Below, piece after piece: positions 31,915 through 40,873 of a DNA stretch of 64,000 bases. The notes beneath the pieces are model-generated. The model was not told the origin of the DNA. It saw nothing but the letters and a program-made list of their open reading frames with translations, and made no database searches. The stretch is taken from assembly GCF_000710915.1 (NCBI RefSeq), contig NZ_BAUA01000063.1, forward strand, positions 1-64,000, in the 5' to 3' direction. Source of the stretch: Nocardia brasiliensis IFM 10847 (GTDB taxonomy: Bacteria; Actinomycetota; Actinomycetes; Mycobacteriales; Mycobacteriaceae). The position numbers and the translations under genes are program-made. Numbering within the stretch: the stretch's first letter is position 1; every line of letters starts with the position of its first letter.

Positions 31915-33116
31915 GCCGCCCCGCTCAGGTCGAACCGCAACCTGGCCCGCACCGCGTCCGCGGCCTCGGCCGCCCGGTCCGGCAGATCGGCGACGACGAT
32001 GAAGTGGCCCAGCTTGTTCGCCGCGTTGTGATACGGCCGCACCTCCTGACCCGGCCGGACGAACAGCACCAGCTCCGCCAGCTCGGGGATCGCCGCGGCC
32101 GCGTCGTCGGCGCCGCGCACCTGCGCGATCACCCCGGCGTGGTCGGTGTAGAGGACGCCGGACACGGTGGCGCGGGACCGGGTCGGCAGCACATCGACCG
32201 CGCCGCCCGTCGCGGCTTCGATCGAGGCCCCGACGGTATCCACGCCGTAAGCGTGCCGGAACAGTTCGCCCAGCCCGTTGCCGCCGACCCGGGCGCCCAT
32301 CTCGATCAGATGCAGGGTGCCGAAACTGTCCACGATCACATCGACGGTCAACGGGCCGCGCCGATAGCCGAGTTCGGTGATCAGCTCGTTCAGCATGTCG
32401 GTCAGCTCCCAGCGCTGCTCGACGGCGAGGTCGGCGGGCACCCGGTGTTCGACGGTCACGAAATGCGGTGCGGGCGTGAGCGTGCGGGCGCTGACTCCGA
32501 TGAACACGATCCGGCCATGATCGACGAATACCTCTGCGCTGTAATGTTTTCCGGCGATCTGCTCCTCCACGATGACGCCGCCGTCGCTGGCGAACCGGGC
32601 CGCCTCCCGCGCCGCCGCCGCGAGCTCGGACGCCTCCGCACACACCTGGATCCCGCGACTGCTCTGCGCGTCCAGCGGTTTCACCAGCACCGGGAACCGC
32701 AGTGTCGCCGCGCGCATGGCGAGCTCCGCGTCGGCCCGGCCCGCGACGTACCCGTAGCTGTCGAAGCCGAGCCGGTGGCACACCGCCCGGAAGTAGGACT
32801 TGTCCTGCGAGGCGTGCACGACCTGCGCGGCAAGCGGATCCGGCAGCTCCCAGTGCCGCGCCAGCCAGCGCTGCGCGGACAGCCCGGTATCACTGGCCGG
32901 CGACAGCACGCCGACGATATCGGCGCGCCCGTCCAGCGCGGCGGCGATCGCGGTGGGGTCCCGAATGCTGACGTGCACGAATTCGTCGGCCAGCGACCGC
33001 GCCACGGCGTCGGCGCGCCGGTCGACGCAGACGGTGCGATAGCCGAGTTCGCGGGCCCGGCGATAGGTGGACGTCGAACCGTCCGCACCGCCGAGGATGA
33101 CCACCGTGCCCGTCAC
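31911..33116 (-). CDS. ATP-grasp carboxylate-amine ligase
   Basis: 401 residues from a GTG start that overlaps the upstream stop (GTGA). The N-terminal pre-ATP-grasp domain has ILGGADGSTSTYRRARELGYR. The ATP-grasp core includes FPVLVKPLDAQSSRGI (ATP-binding Lys and loop), VIVEEQIAGKHYSAEVFVD and LHLIEMGARVGGNGLGELF (metal-binding Glu and Asn). These enzymes activate a carboxylate as acyl-phosphate and join it to an amine. With a FemAB-like transferase and sugar enzymes in the same operon, it may attach an amino acid to a sugar amine or build a short peptide; the product is unknown. Confidence 0.85.
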   Translation of the reverse strand: MTGTVVILGGADGSTSTYRRARELGYRTVCVDRRADAVARSLADEFVHVSIRDPTAIAAALDGRADIVGVLSPASDTGLSAQRWLARHWELPDPLAAQVVHASQDKSYFRAVCHRLGFDSYGYVAGRADAELAMRAATLRFPVLVKPLDAQSSRGIQVCAEASELAAAAREAARFASDGGVIVEEQIAGKHYSAEVFVDHGRIVFIGVSARTLTPAPHFVTVEHRVPADLAVEQRWELTDMLNELITELGYRRGPLTVDVIVDSFGTLHLIEMGARVGGNGLGELFRHAYGVDTVGASIEAATGGAVDVLPTRSRATVSGVLYTDHAGVIAQVRGADDAAAAIPELAELVLFVRPGQEVRPYHNAANKLGHFIVVADLPDRAAEAADAVRARLRFDLSGAA

Positions 33117-34075
33117 AACGCACCTCCACCCACCACGGACCGCCCCAGCTGCAGCCGGTCGGCCGCGTCGATGGGCAGGTCGGATTCTCGTATGTAATAC
33201 AGCGCGCGCACGCCACGACCGGCCGTGAGCACCGAATAGCGCAGCAGCAGAGCCAATGTCGGCATAGTCGCGAGCACGGCGCACAGCAGCGCGGCGAGTA
33301 CCGCACCGCCACCCACCACGCCGGCGCCGAACAGGATGAGCACCGCGCACGCGGCGAACGCGACGGCCACCAGCAGCAGTGCCGCGCCGGCTGCCGGTGC
33401 GCCGGAGTGCCCGATGTAGAGGTCCAGTGCGTGCCGGGCCAGCCCCGCGACGGTGAACTTGGACGCTCCGGCAGCCCGGGCCTGGTGGGCCGTTCGCACG
33501 GTGGTGTAGCGATTCGTGACGGCGGGCAGCGACGCCATGAAGTACGGTGCGGGACGGCGCAGTTCGACGATCCGACGGGCGACACCGGCCCGCACCAGAC
33601 GGAATGTCGTAGCGCCTCGGGGCATTTCGATCCCGAGCAGGCGACGCGCGATCAGCTCCGACAGCGCGGAGCCCCACCTTCGCAGCGGCGGATCGGCGCG
33701 CTCGTCGCGCACCCCGAACACGGCGTCCACCCCGTCGGCCGCGGCCGCGATCAGCTTGTGCGCCTGGCTCGGATGACTCTGCAGATCGGCGTCCAGGTGC
33801 AGGATCCATGGTTTGCTCGCGTACTTGTAGCCCGCGGCGAAGGCCGCCTCGAACCCGAAGTTGCGCGCGAACGAGATGTAGTGCACCCGTTCGTTTTCCG
33901 CGGCCAGCCCGGTCACCAGCGCCAGCGTGGCATCGGTGCTGCCGTCGTCGACGAACAGCAGCTCGACATCGTGGTGGCCGAGCTCGGCGACGACGGCCGC
34001 GTGCGCCGCTACGACATTGACCTCTTCGTCGCGGCACGGCACCACGACGGTGAGGCCGAACCCGGCGGGGGCCAT
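33113..34075 (-). CDS. Family 2 glycosyltransferase, dolichol-phosphate-mannose-synthase/ArnC-like
   Basis: 320 residues from the ATG at 34075, which overlaps the epimerase stop. GT2 catalytic motifs are VVPCRDEE, FVDDGSTD and the DxD-type LHLDADLQSHP. Two hydrophobic helices near the C-terminus (about 240-262 and 270-292) fit DPM-synthase/ArnC/GtrB-type enzymes, which move a sugar from its nucleotide to a polyprenyl phosphate at the inner membrane face. This would provide a lipid-linked sugar for the operon. The sugar is unknown. Confidence 0.85.
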   Translation of the reverse strand: MAPAGFGLTVVVPCRDEEVNVVAAHAAVVAELGHHDVELLFVDDGSTDATLALVTGLAAENERVHYISFARNFGFEAAFAAGYKYASKPWILHLDADLQSHPSQAHKLIAAAADGVDAVFGVRDERADPPLRRWGSALSELIARRLLGIEMPRGATTFRLVRAGVARRIVELRRPAPYFMASLPAVTNRYTTVRTAHQARAAGASKFTVAGLARHALDLYIGHSGAPAAGAALLLVAVAFAACAVLILFGAGVVGGGAVLAALLCAVLATMPTLALLLRYSVLTAGRGVRALYYIRESDLPIDAADRLQLGRSVVGGGAL

Positions 34076-35028
34076 CACGCCGTGGCCGTCTCGCAGGGCT
34101 CCGGCACGCCCCAATGTGTGCCGCGGGTCTCGATGAACCATTCGATGGTGCGCCGCATGCCGTCATCGAGCGGCAGCAGCGATTCGGGGTCGACGCCGAT
34201 GCTGGACAGCGTCGCCGGATCGGCCCGCACGACCGCGCCGGGCTCCTCGCCCGGCCGCATGGGCAGGCCGACGATCGGCACCCGCGGGTACCCGAATTCG
34301 ACGCACTGGTCGATGATCAGTTCGGCGACGGACCGGATCGACTGGGAGCGGGCCGGGCCGACCTCCAGCACGACGTCCGGCACCAGGCCCTGCTCGGCCG
34401 ACTCCAGCGCCGAAACCAGCACGCGCGCAACATCGCCCACCCAGACCATGTCGGACAGCTGCACCCCGCCGCCGTAGAGCTCGACGGGTTGGCCGGCCAG
34501 CGCCCGGCAGATCACCGCCGGCGTGAACTTGCGCACCTTGCCCGCCCCGAACGGCGCGGCCGCCAACTGGCGCGGGCCGTAGGCGTTGACCACCCGCACG
34601 TTCGTCACCCGGGTACCGCGATACGCGTTGAACATGTGCACGAACCGCTCGACCGCGGTCTTGGAGATCGAATAGCTGTTGTTCATCCAGTGGTTGCCGA
34701 CGCAGATGTACACGCCGGGCAAATCGTACTGCGCCACCGACTCCAGGAAGTTCAGTCCGCCAACCAGATTCGTCTCCGCGGCGGGCCGGGGCCGGCTGAT
34801 CGTCTCCTGCGTGCCGAGCACCGCGGCGAGATGGATCATGCCTTCGCAGTGCGCGGCGAGTTCGGCCATCGAGGTGGCGTCGCGGATATCGCCGAGCATC
34901 ACCTCGTACGGTTGCGCGCCCGCCCGTCGTCGATGGTCGAAGATCACCGGCTCGTGGCCGCGCCGCACCAGTTCTTCGCAGACATAGGAGCCGATGAATC
35001 CCGACCCGCCCGTGACCCCGACCTTCAT
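34075..35028 (-). CDS. NAD-dependent nucleotide-sugar epimerase/dehydratase (extended SDR)
   Basis: 317 residues. Extended SDR features are VTGGSGFIGSYV (Rossmann motif), HLAAVLGT, YSISK (catalytic Tyr and Lys), RVVNAYGPRQ and a C-terminal substrate domain (VVLEVGPARSQSIRSVAELI). Relatives are UDP-glucose 4-epimerase and dTDP-sugar dehydratases. First gene of the six-gene operon; its promoter lies in 35029-35233. It likely makes the nucleotide sugar used by the GT2 enzyme. Confidence 0.85.
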   Translation of the reverse strand: MKVGVTGGSGFIGSYVCEELVRRGHEPVIFDHRRRAGAQPYEVMLGDIRDATSMAELAAHCEGMIHLAAVLGTQETISRPRPAAETNLVGGLNFLESVAQYDLPGVYICVGNHWMNNSYSISKTAVERFVHMFNAYRGTRVTNVRVVNAYGPRQLAAAPFGAGKVRKFTPAVICRALAGQPVELYGGGVQLSDMVWVGDVARVLVSALESAEQGLVPDVVLEVGPARSQSIRSVAELIIDQCVEFGYPRVPIVGLPMRPGEEPGAVVRADPATLSSIGVDPESLLPLDDGMRRTIEWFIETRGTHWGVPEPCETATA

Positions 35029-35065
35029 TCTGTTGTCCCACCTTGCGCTATCTATCCGGTGACCC

Positions 35066-35123
35066 GCCGGTGGTACCGGCAGGATAACCGTGGGTGTCCG
35101 CATCGTCCGGATTTTGTCCGGAT
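35066..35123. promoter_or_regulatory. Repeats in the promoter region of the epimerase operon
   Basis: Within the 205-bp gap, GCCGG (35066-35070) and CCGGC (35076-35080) form a short dyad, and GTCCGGAT occurs twice in tandem (35105-35112 and 35116-35123) with a TTT spacer. Direct repeats at 11-bp period, about one helical turn, could be an activator site. Speculative. Confidence 0.3.
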
Positions 35124-35233
35124 CCACGCACCCGCGAAAGAGGACGCGTAGATGATGTGCGGCACAGCCTAGGCAGCTTCGGAAGGTCGCCGATAGCCAT
35201 AGTTTTCGGGGCCGAGGATTTCACCCCGAGGAT

Positions 35234-36313
35234 TCAGAGAGTGTGCATCAACCACTGCGCCGTGCGCCGCCAGATCGCGCTGCCCGGATCGATCACGGCG
35301 AAGTGATCGGCCGGCAGCTCGAGTAACTCCGCCGAATCCTGTTTCGTACGGGCCAGATCCGTATAGTTCCTGCTGAACTCCAGCAGATCGGGTTCGTCGT
35401 CGAGGCCGCAGACGATCAGCTGCGGTATACCGAGCGGCAATCGTTCGATCGGTGCGGCCGAGCGGTAAACGGCCGAGTCCGGCGTGTAGCGATGGCCGAG
35501 CGCGCGGGCCACCGCACCGTCGCCGAGCTCGCGGCGATCCGCCGTCCGCAGGTCGAGCACGCCCGCGAGACTCACCGCGGCGGCGGGGCGCAAGTCGGTG
35601 GCCTGTGCGTCGGCGGCCAGGCGCAATGCCAGCTGTGCGCCTGCCGAATGGCCCAGCACGGCAACCCGATCGAGGTCGAGCCGATTCGCCTCGGCCGCCG
35701 GCGCGAGCGCCGCGAAGGCATCGGCGACATCGGCAACGGTTGCGGCCCAGCCCGATTCGGCCGGACGGCGATATTCGACGTTCCACGTCGCGCAGCCGCG
35801 GGCGGTGAGATCGACCGCCACGGCGTGCATGAGGTCGCTGTCCCACCACGGTTTCCAGTACCCGCCGTGCAGCAGCACGGCCACCGGGAACGGGCCGGGG
35901 CCCGCCGGTGTCCGCAGGTACACCCGCTGATACGGATGCGTGCCGTAGGTCAGCATCGTCGCGGGATGGCACCGGTGGAAATACCAATCGGCTACGGCGT
36001 ACCGCAGACCCGCCAGGCCGCGACCGCGGATATGCGTGCGCACACCGGCGGACCGGTCGGCGGCACAGCGCTCGAAGTCCACCCGGATCATCCGCCGTGG
36101 AACATCCCCCGGCAGCGCGGCCGCACCCGGTACCACCACGAATTCCTCGTCGGAGGCGGCGGCACGGCAGGCCGCGACGAACTCGGCCGGGTCGGCGGCG
36201 CGCACCGGCCCCGCCGTGACGTCGTAGGCGGCGCAGGCCGCGACCAGCAGTTCGGCGGCGGTCGCCCAGTGGGTGACCGCGTCGGGCCCGAAGACGATCC
36301 GCAGGTCGCTCAT
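35234..36313 (-). CDS. Kynurenine formamidase-like alpha/beta hydrolase with N-terminal dehydroquinase-like domain
   Basis: 359 residues; the hydrolase alone needs ~250. The C-terminal domain (~120-359) has the oxyanion motif HGGYW (149-153), nucleophile elbow GHSAG (Ser223), CGLDDEPDLLEF (acid) and PADHFAVIDP (His), matching N-formylkynurenine formamidases of the alpha/beta-hydrolase type. The N-terminal ~115 residues look like a degenerate type II 3-dehydroquinate dehydratase (EFVVVPGAAAL, MIRVDFERCAA, THIRGRGLAGLRYAVADW). Divergent from tryptophan dioxygenase and kynureninase, which supports formylkynurenine hydrolysis. GGGAGG lies 7 nt before the ATG. Confidence 0.8.
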   Translation of the reverse strand: MSDLRIVFGPDAVTHWATAAELLVAACAAYDVTAGPVRAADPAEFVAACRAAASDEEFVVVPGAAALPGDVPRRMIRVDFERCAADRSAGVRTHIRGRGLAGLRYAVADWYFHRCHPATMLTYGTHPYQRVYLRTPAGPGPFPVAVLLHGGYWKPWWDSDLMHAVAVDLTARGCATWNVEYRRPAESGWAATVADVADAFAALAPAAEANRLDLDRVAVLGHSAGAQLALRLAADAQATDLRPAAAVSLAGVLDLRTADRRELGDGAVARALGHRYTPDSAVYRSAAPIERLPLGIPQLIVCGLDDEPDLLEFSRNYTDLARTKQDSAELLELPADHFAVIDPGSAIWRRTAQWLMHTL

Positions 36314-36325
36314 CGCGCGCCTCCC

Positions 36326-36361
36326 ATGACATCGATCTAGCGAACGTCACGATAATGTCAT
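36326..36361. promoter_or_regulatory. Inverted repeat in the divergent kyn promoter
   Basis: ATGACAT (36326-36332) and ATGTCAT (36355-36361) are perfect 7-bp arms 22 bp apart, between the formamidase-like gene (start 36313, minus) and kynA (start 36405, plus). The PaaX-family regulator at the end of the kyn operon is the obvious candidate binder. Confidence 0.4.
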
Positions 36362-36404
36362 ACCCTGGCGGCACCAGGTAGTACCCGACCAGTGGGGATT
36401 TCGC

Positions 36405-37259
36405 ATGACCGTCGAGCACAACACCCGGGCACTCGAACACGACATCGTCACCGACTTCAGCTCGCGCACGAGCTACGGCGGATACCTCGATCTGCCGACC
36501 CTGCTCAGCGCGCAGCATCCGGTGAGCAGGCCCGAACATCACGACGAGTTGCTGTTCATCATCCAGCACCAGACCACCGAGCTGTGGCTCAAACTGGTGC
36601 TGCACGAGACCAGGGCGGCCCGGGCCGCGTTCGACGCCGACGACACCGGCGTAGCGCTCAAATGCATTGCGCGGGTGAAACATATCCAGAAGACGCTGAC
36701 CGAGCAGTGGTCCGTGCTGGCCACCCTGACGCCCACCGAGTACGCCCAGTTCCGCGGCGTGCTCGGCAATTCGTCGGGCTTCCAGTCCTATCAGTACCGG
36801 GCGATCGAGTTCATTCTCGGCAACAAGAACGCGTCCATGCTGCGCGTCTTCGAGGCAGATCCGGTGGCGCACAAAGAATTGGACAGGCTGCTGCACGAAC
36901 CGAGCCTCTACGATTCGTTCTGGCGGCACGTCGCGCGCAGCGGGCTGGACGTGCCGCGCTCGACGCTGGACCGGGACGTGACGCTGGCCTACGTGCTCGA
37001 CCCCGAACTCATTCCGCTGGTGAAATCCATTTACCAAGCCCCACAGCGGCACTGGTCGATCTATGAGACGTTCGAGGAACTGGTCGATCTCGAGGAGAAC
37101 TTCCAGCTCTGGCGGTTCCGGCACATGCGCACCGTGCTGCGCACCATCGGCACCAAGCGCGGCACCGGCGGTTCCAGCGGCGTCGGCTTCCTGCAGCGCG
37201 CGCTCGACCTCACCTTCTTCCCGGAACTGTTCGCCGTTCGCACCGAGCTCGGAGGCTGA
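36405..37259 (+). CDS. kynA: Tryptophan 2,3-dioxygenase
   Basis: 284 residues, typical of bacterial TDO. The heme enzyme opens the indole ring of L-tryptophan to N-formylkynurenine. Family signatures are SSRTSYGGYLDLPTLL, FIIQHQTTELWLKL with the active-site His55, LGNSSGFQSYQYRAIEFI, and WRFRHMRTVLRTIG with the probable proximal heme His240. A GGGG-containing site lies 6 nt before the ATG. Kynureninase starts 3 nt after the stop. Confidence 0.95.
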   Translation: MTVEHNTRALEHDIVTDFSSRTSYGGYLDLPTLLSAQHPVSRPEHHDELLFIIQHQTTELWLKLVLHETRAARAAFDADDTGVALKCIARVKHIQKTLTEQWSVLATLTPTEYAQFRGVLGNSSGFQSYQYRAIEFILGNKNASMLRVFEADPVAHKELDRLLHEPSLYDSFWRHVARSGLDVPRSTLDRDVTLAYVLDPELIPLVKSIYQAPQRHWSIYETFEELVDLEENFQLWRFRHMRTVLRTIGTKRGTGGSSGVGFLQRALDLTFFPELFAVRTELGG

Positions 37260-37262
37260 GCC

Positions 37263-38492
37263 ATGACCACCGACGACTTCGCCACGCGCGCCGAAGCTCT
37301 CGACGAAGCCGACCCGCTACGCGACTACCCGGGCCGCTTCCTCGGCAGCGACGATCCCGAGATCGTCGCCTACCTCGATGGAAACTCGCTGGGCAGGCCG
37401 ACCAGGGCGAGCGCCGACCGCCTCGCCGAGTTCGTCACCGAGGCGTGGGGCGGCAGGCTCATCCGGGGCTGGGACGAACAGTGGTACGAGCTGCCGTTGA
37501 CGATCGGCGATCGGATCGGCGCGACGGTGCTGGGCGCGGCCGCCGGGCAGACCACCATCGGCGATTCCACCACCGTGCTGCTCTACAAGCTGGCCCGGGG
37601 CGCGCTCGCACTGCGGCCCGGCCGCACCGAGATCGTGCTGGACCGCGACAACTTCCCCACCGATCGGTACCTGCTCGAATCGATCGCGGCCGATCTCGGG
37701 CTGCGATTGCGCTGGATAGAACCGGAATTCACCGGTGGCGTCACCGCCGGCGAACTGGCACCGGTCGTTTCCGAACACACCGCGCTGGTCGTGCTCAGTC
37801 ACGTCGCCTATCGGTCGGGCTATCTGCTGGACGCGCCCGCGATCGCGGCCGTCGCCCACGACGCGGGCGCCCTGCTGCTGCTCGACCTGTGCCACTCGGT
37901 GGGCGCGGTGCCGCTCGAACTCGACTCGTGGGGTATCGATTTCGCCGTCGGCTGCACCTACAAGTACCTCAACGGCGGCCCCGGAGCACCGGCGTTCGGC
38001 TATGTCCACAGCACGCATCTCGCCGATTTCGTCCAGCCCATCTGGGGTTGGATGGGCCGCGAGGATCCCTTCGCGATGGCCCAGGGCTACCGGCCCGCAC
38101 CCGGTATCCGGCGGTTGATCAGCGGGACGCCCGCGATCGTCGGCATGCTGCCGATCCAGGACATGCTCGACCTGATCGAGGCGGCCGGCATGCCTGCGGT
38201 GCGCGCGAAATCGCTGGCACTCACCGATTTCGCGCTCGACCTTGCGCACGCGTGGCTGGTGCCGTTGGGTGTAACGGTGTCCTCGCCAGCAGATCCGGCC
38301 CGCCGCGGCAGCCACGTGACGATCGATCATCCCCGTTTCCAGCAGGTGACGGCACGACTCTGGGAGCGCGGCGTCCTTCCCGACTTCCGTCCGCCGCACG
38401 GTATCCGGATCGGCCTGAGCCCGCTCAGCACCACCTTCGCCGAGGTGCTCGCCGGAGTGTCGGCCATTCGCGATGAACTCACCACACGCTGA
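37263..38492 (+). CDS. kynU: Kynureninase
   Basis: 409 residues. PLP enzyme that cleaves kynurenine to anthranilate and alanine. Motifs are YLDGNSLGRPT, LDRDNFPTD, LSHVAYRSG, LLLDLCHSVGAVPL and the Schiff-base lysine in GCTYKYLNGGPGAP (K234). It lies 3 nt after kynA and its last 20 nt overlap the PaaX-family gene. With kynA and the formamidase-like gene it completes tryptophan to anthranilate. Confidence 0.95.
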   Translation: MTTDDFATRAEALDEADPLRDYPGRFLGSDDPEIVAYLDGNSLGRPTRASADRLAEFVTEAWGGRLIRGWDEQWYELPLTIGDRIGATVLGAAAGQTTIGDSTTVLLYKLARGALALRPGRTEIVLDRDNFPTDRYLLESIAADLGLRLRWIEPEFTGGVTAGELAPVVSEHTALVVLSHVAYRSGYLLDAPAIAAVAHDAGALLLLDLCHSVGAVPLELDSWGIDFAVGCTYKYLNGGPGAPAFGYVHSTHLADFVQPIWGWMGREDPFAMAQGYRPAPGIRRLISGTPAIVGMLPIQDMLDLIEAAGMPAVRAKSLALTDFALDLAHAWLVPLGVTVSSPADPARRGSHVTIDHPRFQQVTARLWERGVLPDFRPPHGIRIGLSPLSTTFAEVLAGVSAIRDELTTR

Positions 38493-39330
38493 TCCCGCGA
38501 CCGCCGGTGCCGTCCTCGACGACATCGACTCGCGGCCGGGCAGCGCCACCTCGCTCGCCCGGACAGTGCTGGGCGCCTACGTCCGTGACCTCGGCGGCTG
38601 GATCGCGATCGCCGATTTCGGCGCACTGCTCACCCGGCTCGGCGTGCCGGAGCCGAGCACCAGGACGGCGGTCGCCCGCCTCAAGAGCAAGGGCGTGCTG
38701 GCGGCCGAATCCCGCGGCGGGCGTAGCGGTTACCGCGTCACCGCGGCCGCCGAAGCGATGTACCTGCGCGGCGATCCGCGTATCTTCGGCTTCCGGCAGA
38801 TGGCCGATACCGATGCGTGGCACCTGATCTCGTTCGGTATTCCCGAAGCCGAGCGCGCCGCCCGGCACCAGTTGCGGCGGCGGCTGACCTCGATCGGTTG
38901 CGGCACCGTCTCGCCGGGGCTGTGGATCTGCCCGGAGTATCTGGCCGACGAGGTCACCGCCATCGTGCGCGCGCTCGGGCTCGACGAGTACGTGACCACC
39001 TTTCGCGCGGTGGACCTTTCGGTGCCCGGCCCACTGACAGCGGTGGCGGCGCAGTGGTGGGACCTGCCCGCACTCGCCGCGCGCTACCGTGCCTTCCTCG
39101 CCCGGCATCGCGGCCTGCTCGATCCGGCCGAGCTCAGCGACCGGGACGCTTTCGAACGGTTCGTGCCCGCACTCGACGAATGGCGCGTGATCCCCTATCT
39201 CGATCCCGGCCTGCCGCAGCGGATGCTGCCCGCGCAGTGGCCGGGTCCGGCGGCGGTCCGGCTCTTCGCCGACGCGCAGCGCCGGTGCCTGGCGCCGAGC
39301 CGGCGCTGGGTCAAGTCGATGGTGTCCTGA
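38473..39330 (+). CDS. PaaX-family transcriptional regulator
   Basis: 285 residues. N-terminal winged helix (ARTVLGAYVRDLGGWIAIAD, TRTAVARLKSKGVLAAE, GYRVT), a central PaaX domain (DTDAWHLISFGIPEAERAAR, LRRRLTSIGCGTVSPGLWI) and a helical C-terminus (GRDAF-like SDRDAFERFVPALDEWRVIPYLDPGLP). PaaX proteins are repressors relieved by an aryl-CoA. It overlaps kynU by 20 nt and probably controls the kyn genes, whose downstream metabolism can pass through anthraniloyl-CoA; that effector is an inference. Confidence 0.85.
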   Translation: MNSPHADPATAGAVLDDIDSRPGSATSLARTVLGAYVRDLGGWIAIADFGALLTRLGVPEPSTRTAVARLKSKGVLAAESRGGRSGYRVTAAAEAMYLRGDPRIFGFRQMADTDAWHLISFGIPEAERAARHQLRRRLTSIGCGTVSPGLWICPEYLADEVTAIVRALGLDEYVTTFRAVDLSVPGPLTAVAAQWWDLPALAARYRAFLARHRGLLDPAELSDRDAFERFVPALDEWRVIPYLDPGLPQRMLPAQWPGPAAVRLFADAQRRCLAPSRRWVKSMVS

Positions 39331-39408
39331 GCCTGCGCGCCGCGGCGGCCCACCCAGCTTGTCCGGACCACCCAGCGCTTTGGCACCCAACGCGGCGACC
39401 ATTGCGCC

Positions 39409-40785
39409 TCAACGGTTCTCAGGCGGGATGTTCTGGTTGAGATGGAACACGTTGTCCGGATCGACGGCGCGCTTGAGCCGCACCAGCCGCTGCCACCCGG
39501 GTTCGCCGTAGGCCTCCCGGGTGCGGTGCTCGCCTTCGTTGCCCAGATGGTTGACGTAGCCGCCACCCGCCGACCACGGGCGCAGCGCCGCCCAGGTCGC
39601 CCGCGTCCAATTGCGATGGGCCGCACTGTCGTCGGTCGCCTCCGGCCAGACGGCGGCGACGGTGAGCAGCGCGGTGGCGGTGCGGAAGCCGAAGGCGGCG
39701 GACTCGGCGGGCGTGTCCGCGATCGCGCCGCCCGCTATCCGCACCAGCAACTGCGACATCGGCGAGGTGCTCTGCTCGGCGGCCGCGACCAGGCTGTTCA
39801 CCGCCGTATCATCCAGCGGGCCCAGCCATTCCGAACGGCCGTAGGCACACAGTCCCGGTGCGGCGGCGTCGTCCACCATGGCTTGCAGCGCCGTGTAGGG
39901 CATCGGCCCGAACAGATCGGCGAGCGGGGTGCCCGCTGTGCGCAGCGGCCGGACCAGCGCCTGCGCGGCCGCGAAATCGCCGGTGTGACAGGCTGCCAGC
40001 GCCACTACCGGCTTTCCGTGGAACTGCGGCGGCACGAACGGCGCGGGCGGCGCGCAGATCAGCGCGGCGTTCAATCCGAGTTCGGGCGGGGCGGTCCGGG
40101 CCACCTCCAGGAACATCGAAAGCGGTTCCGCCGCCAACGGATACAGCACCGCCCCGGCGAACATCGGCACCGGGATCGGATGCAGCCGCATCGTGAACCG
40201 AGTGACGACCCCGAAGTTCCCGCCGCCACCGCGCAGCCCCCACAGCAGTTCCGGGTGAGTGTGCGCGGTCACCTCCACGGTCCCGCCGTCGGCCGTGACG
40301 AGCTGAGCGGCGATCAGATTGTCGCAGCTGAGACCGTAACGACGGGACAGCCAGCCGATTCCGCCGCCGAGGGTCAGCCCGGCGACGCCGGTGTGGGAGA
40401 CCTCGCCGCCGGGCACCGCCAGCCCGACCGCCTCGGCCGCCGCGTCCAGCTGCCGCCAGAGCACCCCGGGCTCGACCCGGGCGACCCGGGCGCGCGGATC
40501 GATCTCGACCGCGCGCATCGCACTCAGGTCGATGACCAACCCGCCCTCGCACATGGACAGCCCGGAAAAGCTGTGCCCACCGCCGCGCACCGCTATGGCG
40601 AGTTCGTGCCTGCGCCCGAACTGCACCGCCAGCGCGACATCGGCCGCGCTCCGGCAGCGCGCGATGACGGCCGGGTAGCGATCGATGGCACCGTTCCAGA
40701 GTCGGCGCGCGGCGTGATAGTACGGATCGTCGGGCCGGATGAGAGCGCCGGTGAAGCCGGACAGCCCGGCGGCGTAACTGGTCAT
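39409..40785 (-). CDS. FAD-linked oxidoreductase of the berberine-bridge-enzyme type
   Basis: 458 residues. PCMH-type FAD domain with [12 protein letters not shown] (likely His-flavin linkage), [31 protein letters not shown] and [12 protein letters not shown]; the C-terminal BBE motif includes [10 protein letters not shown] and [15 protein letters not shown]. Such flavoenzymes oxidise alcohols, sugars or aromatic compounds with O2. No signal peptide. Its start at 40785 is divergent from the LuxR regulator, which may control it. Substrate unknown. Confidence 0.88.
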   Translation of the reverse strand: MTSYAAGLSGFTGALIRPDDPYYHAARRLWNGAIDRYPAVIARCRSAADVALAVQFGRRHELAIAVRGGGHSFSGLSMCEGGLVIDLSAMRAVEIDPRARVARVEPGVLWRQLDAAAEAVGLAVPGGEVSHTGVAGLTLGGGIGWLSRRYGLSCDNLIAAQLVTADGGTVEVTAHTHPELLWGLRGGGGNFGVVTRFTMRLHPIPVPMFAGAVLYPLAAEPLSMFLEVARTAPPELGLNAALICAPPAPFVPPQFHGKPVVALAACHTGDFAAAQALVRPLRTAGTPLADLFGPMPYTALQAMVDDAAAPGLCAYGRSEWLGPLDDTAVNSLVAAAEQSTSPMSQLLVRIAGGAIADTPAESAAFGFRTATALLTVAAVWPEATDDSAAHRNWTRATWAALRPWSAGGGYVNHLGNEGEHRTREAYGEPGWQRLVRLKRAVDPDNVFHLNQNIPPENR

Positions 40786-40873
40786 GCGAGAAAGCCTCGC
40801 CAGCCGGGCCGGGCGCGACCATCCCCGATTCCGGGGGTTCGGCACGGCCGCGCGGCGGACGATACTGAGACCC

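Noticed and set aside
35169..37124. 651-residue reverse-strand open frame across the kyn divergent region
   Set aside because: It crosses kynA and the divergent promoter in a shadow frame of the formamidase-like gene; no domain is visible.
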